Source: DATARH01 sp036273175 (GTDB taxonomy: Bacteria; Pseudomonadota; Alphaproteobacteria; ATCC43930; CGMCC-115725). Taken from it: a DNA stretch of 37,819 bases. The stretch covers positions 1-37,819 of the forward strand of contig DASUIE010000187.1 in assembly GCA_036273175.1 (NCBI GenBank), given 5' to 3'. Below, piece by piece: positions 16,782 through 27,543 of this stretch. Under the pieces are notes generated by a model. The model searched no databases. It had not been told where the DNA came from and saw nothing but the letters and a program-made list of their open reading frames with translations. Position 1 is the first letter of the stretch. Each line of letters starts with the position of its first letter. A program made the translations under genes and the position numbers.

Positions 16782-17689
16782 GACGCGTCCTCGGCGATCC
16801 AGGCGACCAGCTCGGCGAAGCCGATGCCGGCATGGCGGGCGATGTCGGGCACCAGCGAGGTCGGGGTCATTCCCGGCTGGGTGTTGATTTCGAGCAGGTA
16901 GAGCCGGGCGCCGTCCGCCGCGGTCGAATCGTAGCGGAAATCGGCGCGGGTTACGCCGCGGCAGCCGAGCGCCCGATGCGCCCGCGCCGCGATGTCGAGC
17001 GCGGCCTCGGTGTCGCGCGGCGGGATCGGGGCCGGCACCAGATGGTCCGAACCGCCCTCGGCGTATTTGGCGGTGTAGTCGTAAAAGCTGCCGCGCGGCA
17101 CGATCTCGCAGACACCCAGCGCGCGCTCGCCCATCACCGCGACGGTCAGCTCGCGGTCGCCGACAAAGCGCTCGATCAGCAGCTCCTCGCCGAAATCCCA
17201 GCGGGCGATCTCCTCGCGCCACGAATTGTCGTTGACGCGGACGATCCGCACGCCGATCGACGAGCCCTGGTCGGTCGGTTTGACGACAAACGGCGCGGGG
17301 ATCGGGTCTTCGGCGAGAAGTTGCTCGCGCGGCGCCACGACGCCGCCGACGACCGGCAGCCCGGCGCGGATGAACAGTTCCTTCGCGGTCGGCTTGTGCA
17401 TCGCCAGGGCCGAGGCGCGCACCCCCGAATGGGTATAGGGAACCGCCAGCATCTCGCACACGCCCTGGATCGTGCCGTCCTCGCCGCCAACCCCGTGCAG
17501 CGCGTTGAAGATCAGGTCGGGGCGCGGCTCCAGCGCGCGCAGCAGCGCCGGCAGGTCCCGGCCCACATCGATCGTCGTGACCCGGTAGCCGCGGTCCGAA
17601 AGGGCCTTGGCGCATTCGCGGCCGCTCGACAGCGAGACCTCGCGCTCCGGCGACCAGCCGCCCATCAGCAGGGAGACGGCCGCGCTCAC
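16769..17689 (-). CDS. ddl: D-alanine--D-alanine ligase
   Basis: This ATP-grasp enzyme joins two D-alanines for the peptidoglycan stem peptide. The 306-residue product begins SAAVSLLMGGWSPEREVSLS and carries FNALHGVGGEDGTIQG, the ATP-grasp stretch FVVKPTDQGSSIGV and the metal/substrate end LLEINTQPGMTPTSL. The start is GTG at 17689, overlapping the murB stop as GTGA. This gives the normal DdlB length, whereas the open frame extends far upstream as an artefact. It lies between murB and ftsQ as usual in this cluster. Confidence 0.96.
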   Translation of the reverse strand: MSAAVSLLMGGWSPEREVSLSSGRECAKALSDRGYRVTTIDVGRDLPALLRALEPRPDLIFNALHGVGGEDGTIQGVCEMLAVPYTHSGVRASALAMHKPTAKELFIRAGLPVVGGVVAPREQLLAEDPIPAPFVVKPTDQGSSIGVRIVRVNDNSWREEIARWDFGEELLIERFVGDRELTVAVMGERALGVCEIVPRGSFYDYTAKYAEGGSDHLVPAPIPPRDTEAALDIAARAHRALGCRGVTRADFRYDSTAADGARLYLLEINTQPGMTPTSLVPDIARHAGIGFAELVAWIAEDASCPR

Positions 17690-18605
17690 GCGGCGCTCCA
17701 GCCCGGCGAGGGGCGGCCCACGCGGCGGATTTCCCATTCCAGCGTCACGCCGAATTGCGCGTGGACCCGGCGCCGCACCTCCTCGCCGAGCCCTTCCAGG
17801 TCGGCGGCGGTGGCGGCGCCCGCATTGATCAGGAAATTGGTGTGCTTCTCCGACACCATCGCCCCGCCGCGGGCGAGCCCCCGGCACCCGGCCGCGTCGA
17901 TCAGCTCCCACGCCTTGCGGCCCGGCGGGTTGGCGAAGGTAGAGCCGCCGGTGCGGGCGCGGATCGGTTGCGACGCCTCGCGGGCGGCCTGGATTTCGCC
18001 CATTCGCCGCCCGATCTCCGCCGGAGCGCCGGGCGCGCCGCGAAAGGTGGCGGCGGTGAAGATCCAATCGCGATCGACGCCGCAATGCCGGTAGGAGAGC
18101 CCCATCTCGCCGAGGCTGAGCCGATGCCGATCGCCGGCGCGATCGATCGCCTCGGCCTCGACCAGCACGCCCTCGATCTCGCTGCCGTAGGCGCCGGCGT
18201 TCATCCTGAGCCCGCCGCCGATCGTGCCCGGCACGCCCGACAGAAACTCGAGGCCGGCAATCCCTGCCTCGGCGGCGGTCAGCGCGACGTTGAGGTCGAG
18301 CGCGCCGGCGCCGGCGCGGAGCTCGGCTTCGTCCGCGGCGATGCCGGCAAATCCGCGGCCGAGCCGGATCGTCACGCCGGGAATGCCGCCGTCGCGCACC
18401 AGCAGGTTCGAAGCGACGCCGATCACGGTGACCGGCACCGCCTCGGGCAGCGCGCGCAGGAAATCGGAAAGGTCCTCGGCATCGGCCGGGCGGAACAGGA
18501 TCTCCGCCGCACCGCCGACGCGGAACCAGGTCGTCGGGCCGAGCGGCACGTTCTCGGCGATGCGGCCGCGCACCTTGGGCATTCGCGGCAAGGCCGCCTG
18601 CGCCA

Positions 18606-18609
<4 letters not shown>
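17686..18609 (-). CDS. murB: UDP-N-acetylenolpyruvoylglucosamine reductase MurB
   Basis: MurB is the FAD enzyme that reduces UDP-GlcNAc-enolpyruvate to UDP-MurNAc with NADPH. The 307-residue product has the FAD-binding N-domain (TTWFRVGGAAEIL and GVASNLLVRDGG), the glycine loop GVPGTIGGGLRMNAGAYG at 125-142, the active-site GGSTFANPPG and a C-terminal SEKHTNFLINAG. The start is the first of two adjacent ATGs (18609), overlapping the murC stop as ATGA. The long open frame upstream lies inside murC and is not used. Confidence 0.96.
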
Positions 18610-20026
<1,417 letters not shown>

Positions 20027-20030
<4 letters not shown>

Positions 20031-21127
20031 GCCGCGCGCTCCATCCGCACCGCGCCGAGCACCAGCGCGGCGAGCGCGTCCGCCGCATCGTCGCGGGCGA
20101 ACCCACGGGCCGCGGCAGCTGCCGTCGCCAGCGCCGCCGGGTCGGAGAGCAATTCGCCGAGACGCGAGGCGAGGGCCGGCGCGTCCAGCGCATCTTGCGG
20201 CATGGCCCAGCCGCCGCCGGAAGCGGCAAAGGCTCGGGCGTTGGCGCTCTGGTGGTCGTCGGCGGCAAAGGGGTAGGGCACCAGCAGCGCCGGCCGGCCG
20301 CTCGCGGCCAGCTCAGCGATCGTCGAGGCGCCGGCGCGGCAGATCACCAGCTGCGCGGCGGCGAGCCGCTCGGGCACGTCGGCGAAAAAGCACTCGATTT
20401 TCGCGTCGATGCCGAGCGCCTGGTATCGCGCGACGACCTCGGCGCGGTCTTCCGGGCGGGCCTGCTGGCTCAGCCGCAGCCTTGCCCGCAGCTCGGGCGC
20501 GAGGGCCGCCAGGGCTGGCGGCACGATCTCGCTGAAAATTCGCGCGCCTTGACTGCCGCCGAGAACGAGCACCGCGACCGGCTTGCCGGGCTCCGGCGGC
20601 GCGAACGACGTCGCGGCGTCGTGGATTGCCGGGCGCACCGGGTTGCCGGTCCGCACCGCGCGAGCGGCGTCTGCAGGGCGCAGCCCGGCGGTTTCGGGAA
20701 AGCCGGTGGCGATCAGCCGCGCGCGGGGCGCCAGCATCCGGTTGGCGCGCCCGAGCACCGCGTTCTGCTCGTGGATCGCGGTCGGGTAGCCGAGCTGCGC
20801 CGCCGCCAGCATCGTCGGCACCGACGGGTAGCCGCCGAACCCGACCACCGCCCGCGGCGCCAGCCGGCGCAGGAGCCGGCGCGCCTGGACGATACCGAGC
20901 GCCATCTCGGCGAGGCCGCAGGCGGCGTGCAGCGGGTTGCCGCCGAGCCGGCCGGCACGCACCTGGCTGACATCGGCTCCGGGCACCGCCGCGGCGAAGG
21001 CGTCGGCCCGGCTATCGGTCACCAGATGCACCGATGCGCCCTGCGCGATCAGCGCCCGGCCCAGCGCTTCGGCCGGGAACAGATGTCCGCCGGTGCCGCC
21101 GGCCGCGAGGATCACCGGACCGGTCAA
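20027..21127 (-). CDS. murG: Lipid II synthase glycosyltransferase MurG
   Basis: MurG (GT28) transfers GlcNAc from UDP-GlcNAc to lipid I on the inner face of the membrane, giving lipid II. The 366-residue product has ILAAGGTGGHLFPAEAL at its start, VGFGGYPSVPTMLAA, VLGGSQGARIFSE and the UDP-GlcNAc site VICRAGASTIAEL. The start is TTG at 21127. It forms a TTGA overlap with the ftsW stop and places the glycine loop at residues 10-15, as expected. There is no ATG near, and the longer frame runs inside ftsW. A rare start in a coupled overlap may set its dose relative to ftsW. Confidence 0.95.
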
Positions 21128-22242
21128 AATTCGTCTCCGCCAAGGCGGCGCCGGGTCAGGGCCAGCACCATCCCCATCCCCAAAGCCAGGGACAGCATCG
21201 ACGAGCCGCCATAGGAGAGGAACGGCAGGGTCATGCCCTTGGTCGGGATCAGGTGCACGCTCGACGCCATGTTGATGATCGCCTGCAGCCCGAACTGGAT
21301 CAGCAGCCCGCTGGCGCCGAGGAGGACGAACAAATTGTTCTCCTGCACCAGCCGCGACAGCCCGCGCAGCACGATAAAGGCGAACAATGCGACGATCGCG
21401 AGGCAGGCGATGAGGCCGAATTCCTCGCCGGCGACGGCGAAGACGAAATCGGCATGGGCGTCGGGCAGCACGTCCTTGATCGTGCCCTCGCCGGGGCCGC
21501 GGCCCCACAGCCCGCCATTGGCGAAGGCTTCGAGCGAGCGGTTGACCTGGTAATTCTCGCCCGCCGCCGGGTCGAGGAAATGGTTGATGCGGCTGGTGAC
21601 GTGCGGCATCCACAGATAGGCGCCGGCGACGCTACCGACGAGACCGAGCCCGCCGACCACCGCCCAGTAAAGCCTGAGCCCGGCCATGAAGAACTGCGCC
21701 AGCCACACGACGGCGACGACGCCGGTCATGCCGAGATCGGGCTGTTTCAGCAGCATCGCGATGATCGCGGCGAAAAGGCCGATCGCGACCAGGTTTCCGG
21801 GGAATTCCGGCCGCACCTTCTGCTCGGCGAAGAGCCAGGCGGCGACGACCGCGAAGGTCGGCTTGATGAACTCCGAGGGCTGCAGCGAGAAGCCGGGAAG
21901 GTCGATCCAGCGCCGCGCGCCCTTGATCTCGGTGCCGATCACAAAGGTCAGCGCCAGCGCCACCAGCGCAATCGCAAAGCCATAGATCGCGATGCGCTTG
22001 ATCCAGCGCGGGGACAGCAGCGAGACCCCGATCATGATCGCGAGCGCCACCGGCACCGTCGCCAGGTGCCGCTCGAAGAAATGCAGCGCGCCGAGATGGA
22101 GCCGCTCGGCGACCGGCGGGCTCGCCGACAGGCTCAGGATGATGCCGCAAAGGATCAGGATCGCCAGCGCGAGGAGGCTCAGCCGGTCGACGGTCCACCA
22201 CCACCGCGCCACCAGGCTCTGATCGATGCGTGCGAACCGCAT
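21124..22242 (-). CDS. ftsW: Septal peptidoglycan glycosyltransferase FtsW (SEDS)
   Basis: FtsW is the SEDS-family polymerase that extends septal glycan strands with FtsI. The 372-residue product has about ten membrane segments, the conserved RWIDLPGFSLQPSEFIKP loop and the C-terminal signature LIPTKGMTLPFLSYGGSSM. The position between murD and murG is canonical. It starts with ATG nine bases after the murD stop and ends in a TTGA overlap with murG. Confidence 0.97.
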   Translation of the reverse strand: MRFARIDQSLVARWWWTVDRLSLLALAILILCGIILSLSASPPVAERLHLGALHFFERHLATVPVALAIMIGVSLLSPRWIKRIAIYGFAIALVALALTFVIGTEIKGARRWIDLPGFSLQPSEFIKPTFAVVAAWLFAEQKVRPEFPGNLVAIGLFAAIIAMLLKQPDLGMTGVVAVVWLAQFFMAGLRLYWAVVGGLGLVGSVAGAYLWMPHVTSRINHFLDPAAGENYQVNRSLEAFANGGLWGRGPGEGTIKDVLPDAHADFVFAVAGEEFGLIACLAIVALFAFIVLRGLSRLVQENNLFVLLGASGLLIQFGLQAIINMASSVHLIPTKGMTLPFLSYGGSSMLSLALGMGMVLALTRRRLGGDEF

Positions 22243-22251
22243 AACCGCCCG

Positions 22252-23601
22252 CTATCTCGGCAAGGCGGCGACGAGCTCGCGAAAGCGGTCGCCGCGGGCT
22301 TCGAAATCGGTGAACTGGTCGAACGAGGCGCAGGCTGGGGAGAGCAGCACGACCGCGCCGGGGACGCGCTCGCCGCGCGCCTGTTCCGCCGCCGCCGCGA
22401 CCGCGGTGGTGAGATCGCCGCAACGGGTGAAGGGCACCTTGCCGTCGAGCGTCGCCGCAAACTCCTCCGTCGCGTTGCCGATCAGGAAGGCGTGCCGCAG
22501 CCGTCCGAAATAGGGCGCGAGCGGTGCGATTCCCCCTGCCTTGGCGAGGCCGCCGGCGATCCAGTAGATCGCCGGATAGCAGATCAGCGCCTTCTCCGAC
22601 GCATCCGCGTTTGTAGCCTTCGAATCGTTGATATAGCGCACGCCAGCGACGGTATCTACTAGTTCTTGTCTATGTGCGAGGCCGGGAAACGAGCGGATCG
22701 CCGCGGTCGCAACCGCTTCGGATAGGCCCGCGCGACGGGCGGCGGCATAGGCGGCGGCGGCGTTCTGCCAGTTATGCGCGCCGGGCAGCCGCTCGGCCGT
22801 GGCAAGGTCGAAAACGCGGCGCGGCGAGCCGGCGATTGCGTCGACCAGCCAGCCCGCCTCGACATAGACGCCGCCGGCGACCGCGCGGTTGACCGAGACC
22901 GGCACGACACGACGGTTGCCGCCGCGAAGGCGCTCGCACATCGCGGCGCAGATCGCGTCGTCGACGCCGATCACCGCCGAGCATTCGGCGCCCTGGCGGT
23001 CGAAGATATGCCCCTTGGCGGCGATATAGCCGTCCATCCCGCCATGCCGGTCGAGATGGTCGGGGGTGACGTTGAGCAGCACGGCGATGTCGAAGACCGC
23101 CGTGTTGAGCAATTCGAGCTGATACGAGCTGGCTTCGAGGACGTAGTTGTCGCTCGGGGCGAGCGACAGGGCGGCCGTGCCGAGATTGCCGCCCACCTCG
23201 GTGGGGAGCCCGGCCTCCTTCAGGATATGGCCGATCAGAGCGGTGGTCGTCGACTTGCCGTTGGTGCCGGTGATCCCGATGAACCGCGCGCCCTTTCGCG
23301 CCCGGTACAGCAGCTCGATGTCGCCGACGATCTCGGTGTTGGCGTCGTGGGCGCGGATGACCGCCGGGTGCGGCTTCGGGAAGGTGGTCGGGATGCCGGG
23401 CGACAGGACCAGCGCGGCGATGTCCCGCCACCGTTCCGGATCGGTCAGCGGCAATTCGGCTGCGGCTCGCGCCTTCTCGCTGTCGTCCCAGGCCAGCACC
23501 TCGGCGCCGCCGGCACGAAGCGCGGCGGCCGCGGCGCGGCCGGAGCGGGCGAGGCCGAGCACCCCAACCTTGCGCCCGGCAAATCCCTCGACCACCACCA
23601 T
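22252..23601 (-). CDS. murD: UDP-N-acetylmuramoylalanine--D-glutamate ligase MurD
   Basis: MurD adds D-glutamate to UDP-MurNAc-L-Ala. The 449-residue product has an N-terminal KVGVLGLARSGRAAA, the ATP loop GTNGKSTTT at 112-120, the central NVTPDHLDRHGGMDGY and the C-terminal YINDSKATNADA followed by LLSPACASFDQF. The start is ATG, six bases after the mraY stop. All ligase motifs are intact. Confidence 0.97.
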   Translation of the reverse strand: MVVVEGFAGRKVGVLGLARSGRAAAAALRAGGAEVLAWDDSEKARAAAELPLTDPERWRDIAALVLSPGIPTTFPKPHPAVIRAHDANTEIVGDIELLYRARKGARFIGITGTNGKSTTTALIGHILKEAGLPTEVGGNLGTAALSLAPSDNYVLEASSYQLELLNTAVFDIAVLLNVTPDHLDRHGGMDGYIAAKGHIFDRQGAECSAVIGVDDAICAAMCERLRGGNRRVVPVSVNRAVAGGVYVEAGWLVDAIAGSPRRVFDLATAERLPGAHNWQNAAAAYAAARRAGLSEAVATAAIRSFPGLAHRQELVDTVAGVRYINDSKATNADASEKALICYPAIYWIAGGLAKAGGIAPLAPYFGRLRHAFLIGNATEEFAATLDGKVPFTRCGDLTTAVAAAAEQARGERVPGAVVLLSPACASFDQFTDFEARGDRFRELVAALPR

Positions 23602-23607
23602 CGCCGG

Positions 23608-24696
23608 CTACCTGAGCTTGAGCGTCGCGAGCCCGGCGATCGCCAGGATCGAGGCGATGATCCAGAAGCGGATGACGATCGTCGGCTCCTCCCAGCCTTT
23701 CTGCTCGAAATGGTGGTGCAGCGGCGCCATGCGAAACACGCGGCGGCCGGTCAATTTGAAGCTCGCCACCTGGACGATCACCGACACCGCCTCGAGCACG
23801 AACAGGCCGCCGACGATGGCGAGCACGATCTCGTGCTTGGTGACGATGCTGATCGCGCCGAGCGCGCCGCCGATCGACAGCGACCCTGTGTCGCCCATGA
23901 ATACCGAGGCCGGCGGCGCGTTGAACCACAGGAAACCGAGGCTCGACCCGATCAGCGCGCCGCAGAACACCGCCATCTCGCCGACCCCGGGCACGTGGTG
24001 GAGCTGGAGGTAGTTCGCGAACACCACATTGCCGACGATGTAGGCGATAAAACCGAAGCAGCCGGCCGCGATCATCGCCGGCACGATCGCCAGCCCGTCG
24101 AGCCCGTCGGTCAGGTTGACCGCGTTCGCCGCGCCGGTGACGACGATCACCCCGAACGCCAGGAAGAACCATCCGAGGTCGAGCAGGGCGTTCTTGAAGA
24201 ACGGGACGGCGACCGTGTCGGCGAGCGCCGGCGGCATGACAAAGGCGAGGGCCACGCAGGCGCCGATCGCGATCAGCGCCTCGAGCAGCAATTTGACCTT
24301 GCCCGGAAGTCCGCGATGCGAGCGGCGGGTCAGCTTGCGGTAGTCGTCGAAGAACCCGATCAGCCCGAAGCCGAAGGTCACCAGCAGCACGACCCAGACA
24401 TAGGCGTTGGTCAGATCCGCCCAGAGCAAGGTCGAGACCGTCAGCGCCAAGAGGATCAGGAACCCGCCCATCGTCGGCGTGCCCTTCTTGCGCACCAGAT
24501 GGCTTTCCGGGCCGTCGCTGCGGATCGGCTGGCCGTCGCCCTGCTTCGACTTGAGCCAGGCGATCACCCGCGGCCCGGCGAGAAAGCTGATCAGCAGCGC
24601 CGTCACGACCGCCCCGCCCGAGCGAAAGGTGATGTAGCGGAACAGATTGAACGCCTGAACATGATCGGCGAGCGGAAACAGAAGCGGGTACAACAT
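23608..24696 (-). CDS. mraY: Phospho-N-acetylmuramoyl-pentapeptide-transferase MraY
   Basis: MraY transfers phospho-MurNAc-pentapeptide to undecaprenyl phosphate to form lipid I. The 362-residue, ten-helix product has GTPTMGG at 72-78, the metal aspartates in GFFDDYRK (D117-D118), NLTDGLDG at 194-201 and the cytoplasmic loop MAPLHHHFEQKGWEE near the C-terminus. The start is ATG at 24696, seven bases after the murF stop, which gives MLYPLLFPLADH, a typical N-terminus. An upstream in-frame start at 24768 lies inside murF and is rejected. Confidence 0.97.
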   Translation of the reverse strand: MLYPLLFPLADHVQAFNLFRYITFRSGGAVVTALLISFLAGPRVIAWLKSKQGDGQPIRSDGPESHLVRKKGTPTMGGFLILLALTVSTLLWADLTNAYVWVVLLVTFGFGLIGFFDDYRKLTRRSHRGLPGKVKLLLEALIAIGACVALAFVMPPALADTVAVPFFKNALLDLGWFFLAFGVIVVTGAANAVNLTDGLDGLAIVPAMIAAGCFGFIAYIVGNVVFANYLQLHHVPGVGEMAVFCGALIGSSLGFLWFNAPPASVFMGDTGSLSIGGALGAISIVTKHEIVLAIVGGLFVLEAVSVIVQVASFKLTGRRVFRMAPLHHHFEQKGWEEPTIVIRFWIIASILAIAGLATLKLR

Positions 24697-24703
24697 CTGG
24701 GTT

Positions 24704-26077
24704 TTACGCTCCGCCGGACGCCGCCTGGGCGCGCAGCCTCTCGACCACGCGGTCGATCCGGCCGGCATGCGAGCCCTTGACCGTCACCACATCGCCGGGA
24801 CGAAGAAAATCGATGATGGAAGGCATAGCCGCATCGGCCGAGGGCCACAACCCGCCCCGCATCGAGGCCGGCAATGCCTTGTCCAACGAGGCCATTTCGG
24901 TACCCACGAGGAAGGCGCGGTCGACCCTTGCCGATTCGAGCGATTCGGCGAGGGCGCGATGCAGCCGCGCCGCGTGTCCGCCGAGTTCGAGCATGTCGCC
25001 CAGCACGGCGACGCGACGGCCGCCCGGCGCCGGCTCAGCCGCGCCGAGCACGTCGAGCGCCGCCCGCATGGCCGCGGGGCTAGCGTTGTAGCTCTCGTCG
25101 ATCAGCGAAATCCGCCCGCCGCGCCAATCGAGCTCGTGACGGCGGCCGCGGCCCGGCGGGGCCTCCAAGGCGGCGAGGGCGGCGGCGGCGGGTTCGAGCG
25201 GGGCGCCCAGCGCCTTGACCGCGGCAAGGACGGCGAGGGAGTTGACCGCCCAGTGGCGGCCGGCCGGGCCGAGGCGATAGGCGACGCGCGTGCCCAGGAT
25301 GTCGGCCTCGACGGTGCCGTCGGGACGGTACCCGATCAGCCGGGCGTCGGCGGCGCGGTGGGCGCCGAAGCTGACGATATTCGGCCCCGCCCTTGCCGCC
25401 AACCGGGCGAAATAGCGGTTGTCCCGGTTGAGGATGGCGGTGCCGCCGGGTTCCAGCCCCTCGAAAATCTCGGCCTTGGCGTCGGCGATCCGGGCGACCG
25501 AGCGGAAATAGCCGAGATGCGCCGGCGCGATCGTCGTGATCACCGCGACATGCGGGCGGACCAGCCGGGTCAGGACGGAAATTTCGCCGGGATGGTTCAT
25601 CCCCAGCTCGAACACGCCGTACTCCGCCGCGCGCCCCATGCGGGCGAGCGACAGCGGCACCCCCCAATGGTTGTTGAAGCTTCCGGCCGAGGCGGACACG
25701 GCGCCGCAAGCGCCGAGCGCGGCGCGGAGCGCCTCTTTGGTGCCGGTCTTGCCGACGCTGCCGGTGATGGCAACGATCTTCGCGCGGCTGCGCGCACGGG
25801 ACGCCGCACCGAGCCGGGTCAGGCCGTCCAGCGTGTCGGCGACGAGCAGCAGCTTTCCACCGGGCGCTTCGCGCGAGACCATGGCCGCCACCGCACCTTT
25901 CGCGAAGGCGGCGGCGACATGGTCGTGGCCGTCGTGGTTGGGGCCGGCGAGGGCGATGAAGAGGTCGCCGGGCTCGACCGTCCGGCTGTCGATCGACACG
26001 CCGCTCGCCCGCCAGCCGCCCGAAGGCGCGGCGCCGGTCGCCGCTTCCGCCTCGGCGGCGGTCCACAGAGCGGTCAT
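24704..26077 (-). CDS. murF: UDP-MurNAc-tripeptide--D-Ala-D-Ala ligase MurF
   Basis: MurF completes the cytoplasmic precursor by adding D-Ala-D-Ala. The 457-residue product has the N-terminal SIDSRTVEPGDLFIAL uridine-binding stretch, the ATP loop GSVGKTGTKE (106-115), the central VFELGMNHPGEI and the C-terminal LIDESYNASPAAMRAAL. It also has VAVLGDMLELG, a MurF mark. The ATG overlaps the murE stop by four bases. The partner ddl lies further down the same cluster. Confidence 0.96.
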   Translation of the reverse strand: MTALWTAAEAEAATGAAPSGGWRASGVSIDSRTVEPGDLFIALAGPNHDGHDHVAAAFAKGAVAAMVSREAPGGKLLLVADTLDGLTRLGAASRARSRAKIVAITGSVGKTGTKEALRAALGACGAVSASAGSFNNHWGVPLSLARMGRAAEYGVFELGMNHPGEISVLTRLVRPHVAVITTIAPAHLGYFRSVARIADAKAEIFEGLEPGGTAILNRDNRYFARLAARAGPNIVSFGAHRAADARLIGYRPDGTVEADILGTRVAYRLGPAGRHWAVNSLAVLAAVKALGAPLEPAAAALAALEAPPGRGRRHELDWRGGRISLIDESYNASPAAMRAALDVLGAAEPAPGGRRVAVLGDMLELGGHAARLHRALAESLESARVDRAFLVGTEMASLDKALPASMRGGLWPSADAAMPSIIDFLRPGDVVTVKGSHAGRIDRVVERLRAQAASGGA

Positions 26078-27543
26078 GCGCCGATCGCCTCGCGAGCCAC
26101 CTCGACATCGTCGAAAGGCAGCGTTTCGCGGCCGACGATCTGTCCGCTCTCATGCCCCTTGCCGGCGATGACCAGCACGTCGCCGGGCCTCAGCTCGGCG
26201 ATGGCGGCCACGATCGCGGCGCGGCGGTCGCCGATTTCGACAGCGCCGGGCGCGGCGGCGAGGATCGCGCGGCGGATGGCGGCGGCATCCTCGGTGCGCG
26301 GATTGTCGTCGGTGACGTAGACCCGGCCGGCGAGCTCCGTCGCGACGCGGCCCATCAGCGGGCGCTTGCCGCGGTCGCGATCACCGCCGGCGCCGAACAC
26401 GACAGCGAGCCGCCCCTCGGCATGCGGCCGCAACGCGGAGAGCACGGTCGCGAGCGCGTCGGGGGTATGGGCATAATCGACGAACACCGCCGCGCGGTTG
26501 GGTTCCCCGACCAGCTGCATGCGTCCCGGGACCGGGCCGAGGCGTTCGAGCGCGGCGGCGGCGGGCTCCAGCCGCGACCCGGTCGCGACGGCGAGGCCGA
26601 GCGCGGCCAGCGCGTTCATCGCCTGGAATTCGCCGACCAGCGGCAGCGTCAGCTCGCGGCGCGCGCCGAACAGGTCGAGGACGAGGCTCTGCCCGCCGCG
26701 ATGCGGGGTTCGCGCGACGATGCGCAACCCGGCGGCCGCGCTCGCGCCATAGCCGATCACCGTCTGTCCGCGCGACTTGCACAACTGGGACAGGCGGTCG
26801 AATTCGTCGCTGTTCGCGTTGAGGACCGCGGCCGCGCGCGGCGGCAGCAGCACCGTGAACAGCCGCTCCTTGGCGGCGCGGTAGGCTGCCATGTCACCGT
26901 GGTAGTCGAGGTGGTCGCGGGTCAGGTTGGTGAACGCCGCGGCGGCGATCGCGACGCCGTCGAGCCGGCACTGATCGAGGCCGTGGCTGGACGCCTCGAT
27001 CGCGGCGTGGTCGACGCCGTCCGCCGCGAGTTCGGCGAGTTCGCGGTGCAGCGCGACCGAGTCCGGCGTCGTCAGCGAGCCGGGCCGGCGGCTGTTCTCG
27101 GTCACGAGCCCGAGCGTGCCGAGGCTTGCCGCGTTGTGGCCGAGCGCGCTCCACAGCTCGCGGGTGAAATGCGCGACCGAGGTCTTGCCGTTGGTGCCGG
27201 TGACGGCGGCGATCGTCGCGGGCTGCCGGCCGTAAAACCGGGCGGCGGCGAGGGCGAGGCGGCGCTGCGGGTTCGGGTCGGCGACGATCGCGACGCGGCT
27301 TCGGGCGCGGTCGTCGAGGTCGAGCGCCGCGGAGTCGTCGGTCAGGATCGCGACCGCGCCCTTCGCCACCGCCTCGCCGGCAAATCGGCGGCCATCGGTG
27401 CTGGCGCCGCGCCAGGCGGCAAACAAAAAGCCCGGCCGCACCTGGCGGGAATCCACGGTAAGCCCGGCTATTTCGGGATCGGTCGAAACGGGTTCCGCCG
27501 ACGGGGGCGCGGCGGGAAGCTGCATCAGCTCAGTAATTTTCAA
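26074..27543 (-). CDS. murE: UDP-MurNAc-L-Ala-D-Glu--meso-diaminopimelate ligase MurE
   Basis: MurE adds the third residue of the stem peptide. The 489-residue product has the N-terminal LTVDSRQVRPGFLFAAW, the ATP loop GTNGKTS at 116-122, AIEASSHGLDQ and FTNLTRDHLDYHGDM. The DDNPR motif at 412-416 marks the meso-diaminopimelate-adding type, so the wall should be the usual Gram-negative DAP type. I choose TTG at 27543. It yields MKITELM, which resembles family N-termini, and has AGGA about nine bases upstream, at the cost of a 14-base overlap with ftsI. ATG at 27525 is the alternative but has no visible ribosome site. Confidence 0.95.
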   Translation of the reverse strand: MKITELMQLPAAPPSAEPVSTDPEIAGLTVDSRQVRPGFLFAAWRGASTDGRRFAGEAVAKGAVAILTDDSAALDLDDRARSRVAIVADPNPQRRLALAAARFYGRQPATIAAVTGTNGKTSVAHFTRELWSALGHNAASLGTLGLVTENSRRPGSLTTPDSVALHRELAELAADGVDHAAIEASSHGLDQCRLDGVAIAAAAFTNLTRDHLDYHGDMAAYRAAKERLFTVLLPPRAAAVLNANSDEFDRLSQLCKSRGQTVIGYGASAAAGLRIVARTPHRGGQSLVLDLFGARRELTLPLVGEFQAMNALAALGLAVATGSRLEPAAAALERLGPVPGRMQLVGEPNRAAVFVDYAHTPDALATVLSALRPHAEGRLAVVFGAGGDRDRGKRPLMGRVATELAGRVYVTDDNPRTEDAAAIRRAILAAAPGAVEIGDRRAAIVAAIAELRPGDVLVIAGKGHESGQIVGRETLPFDDVEVAREAIGA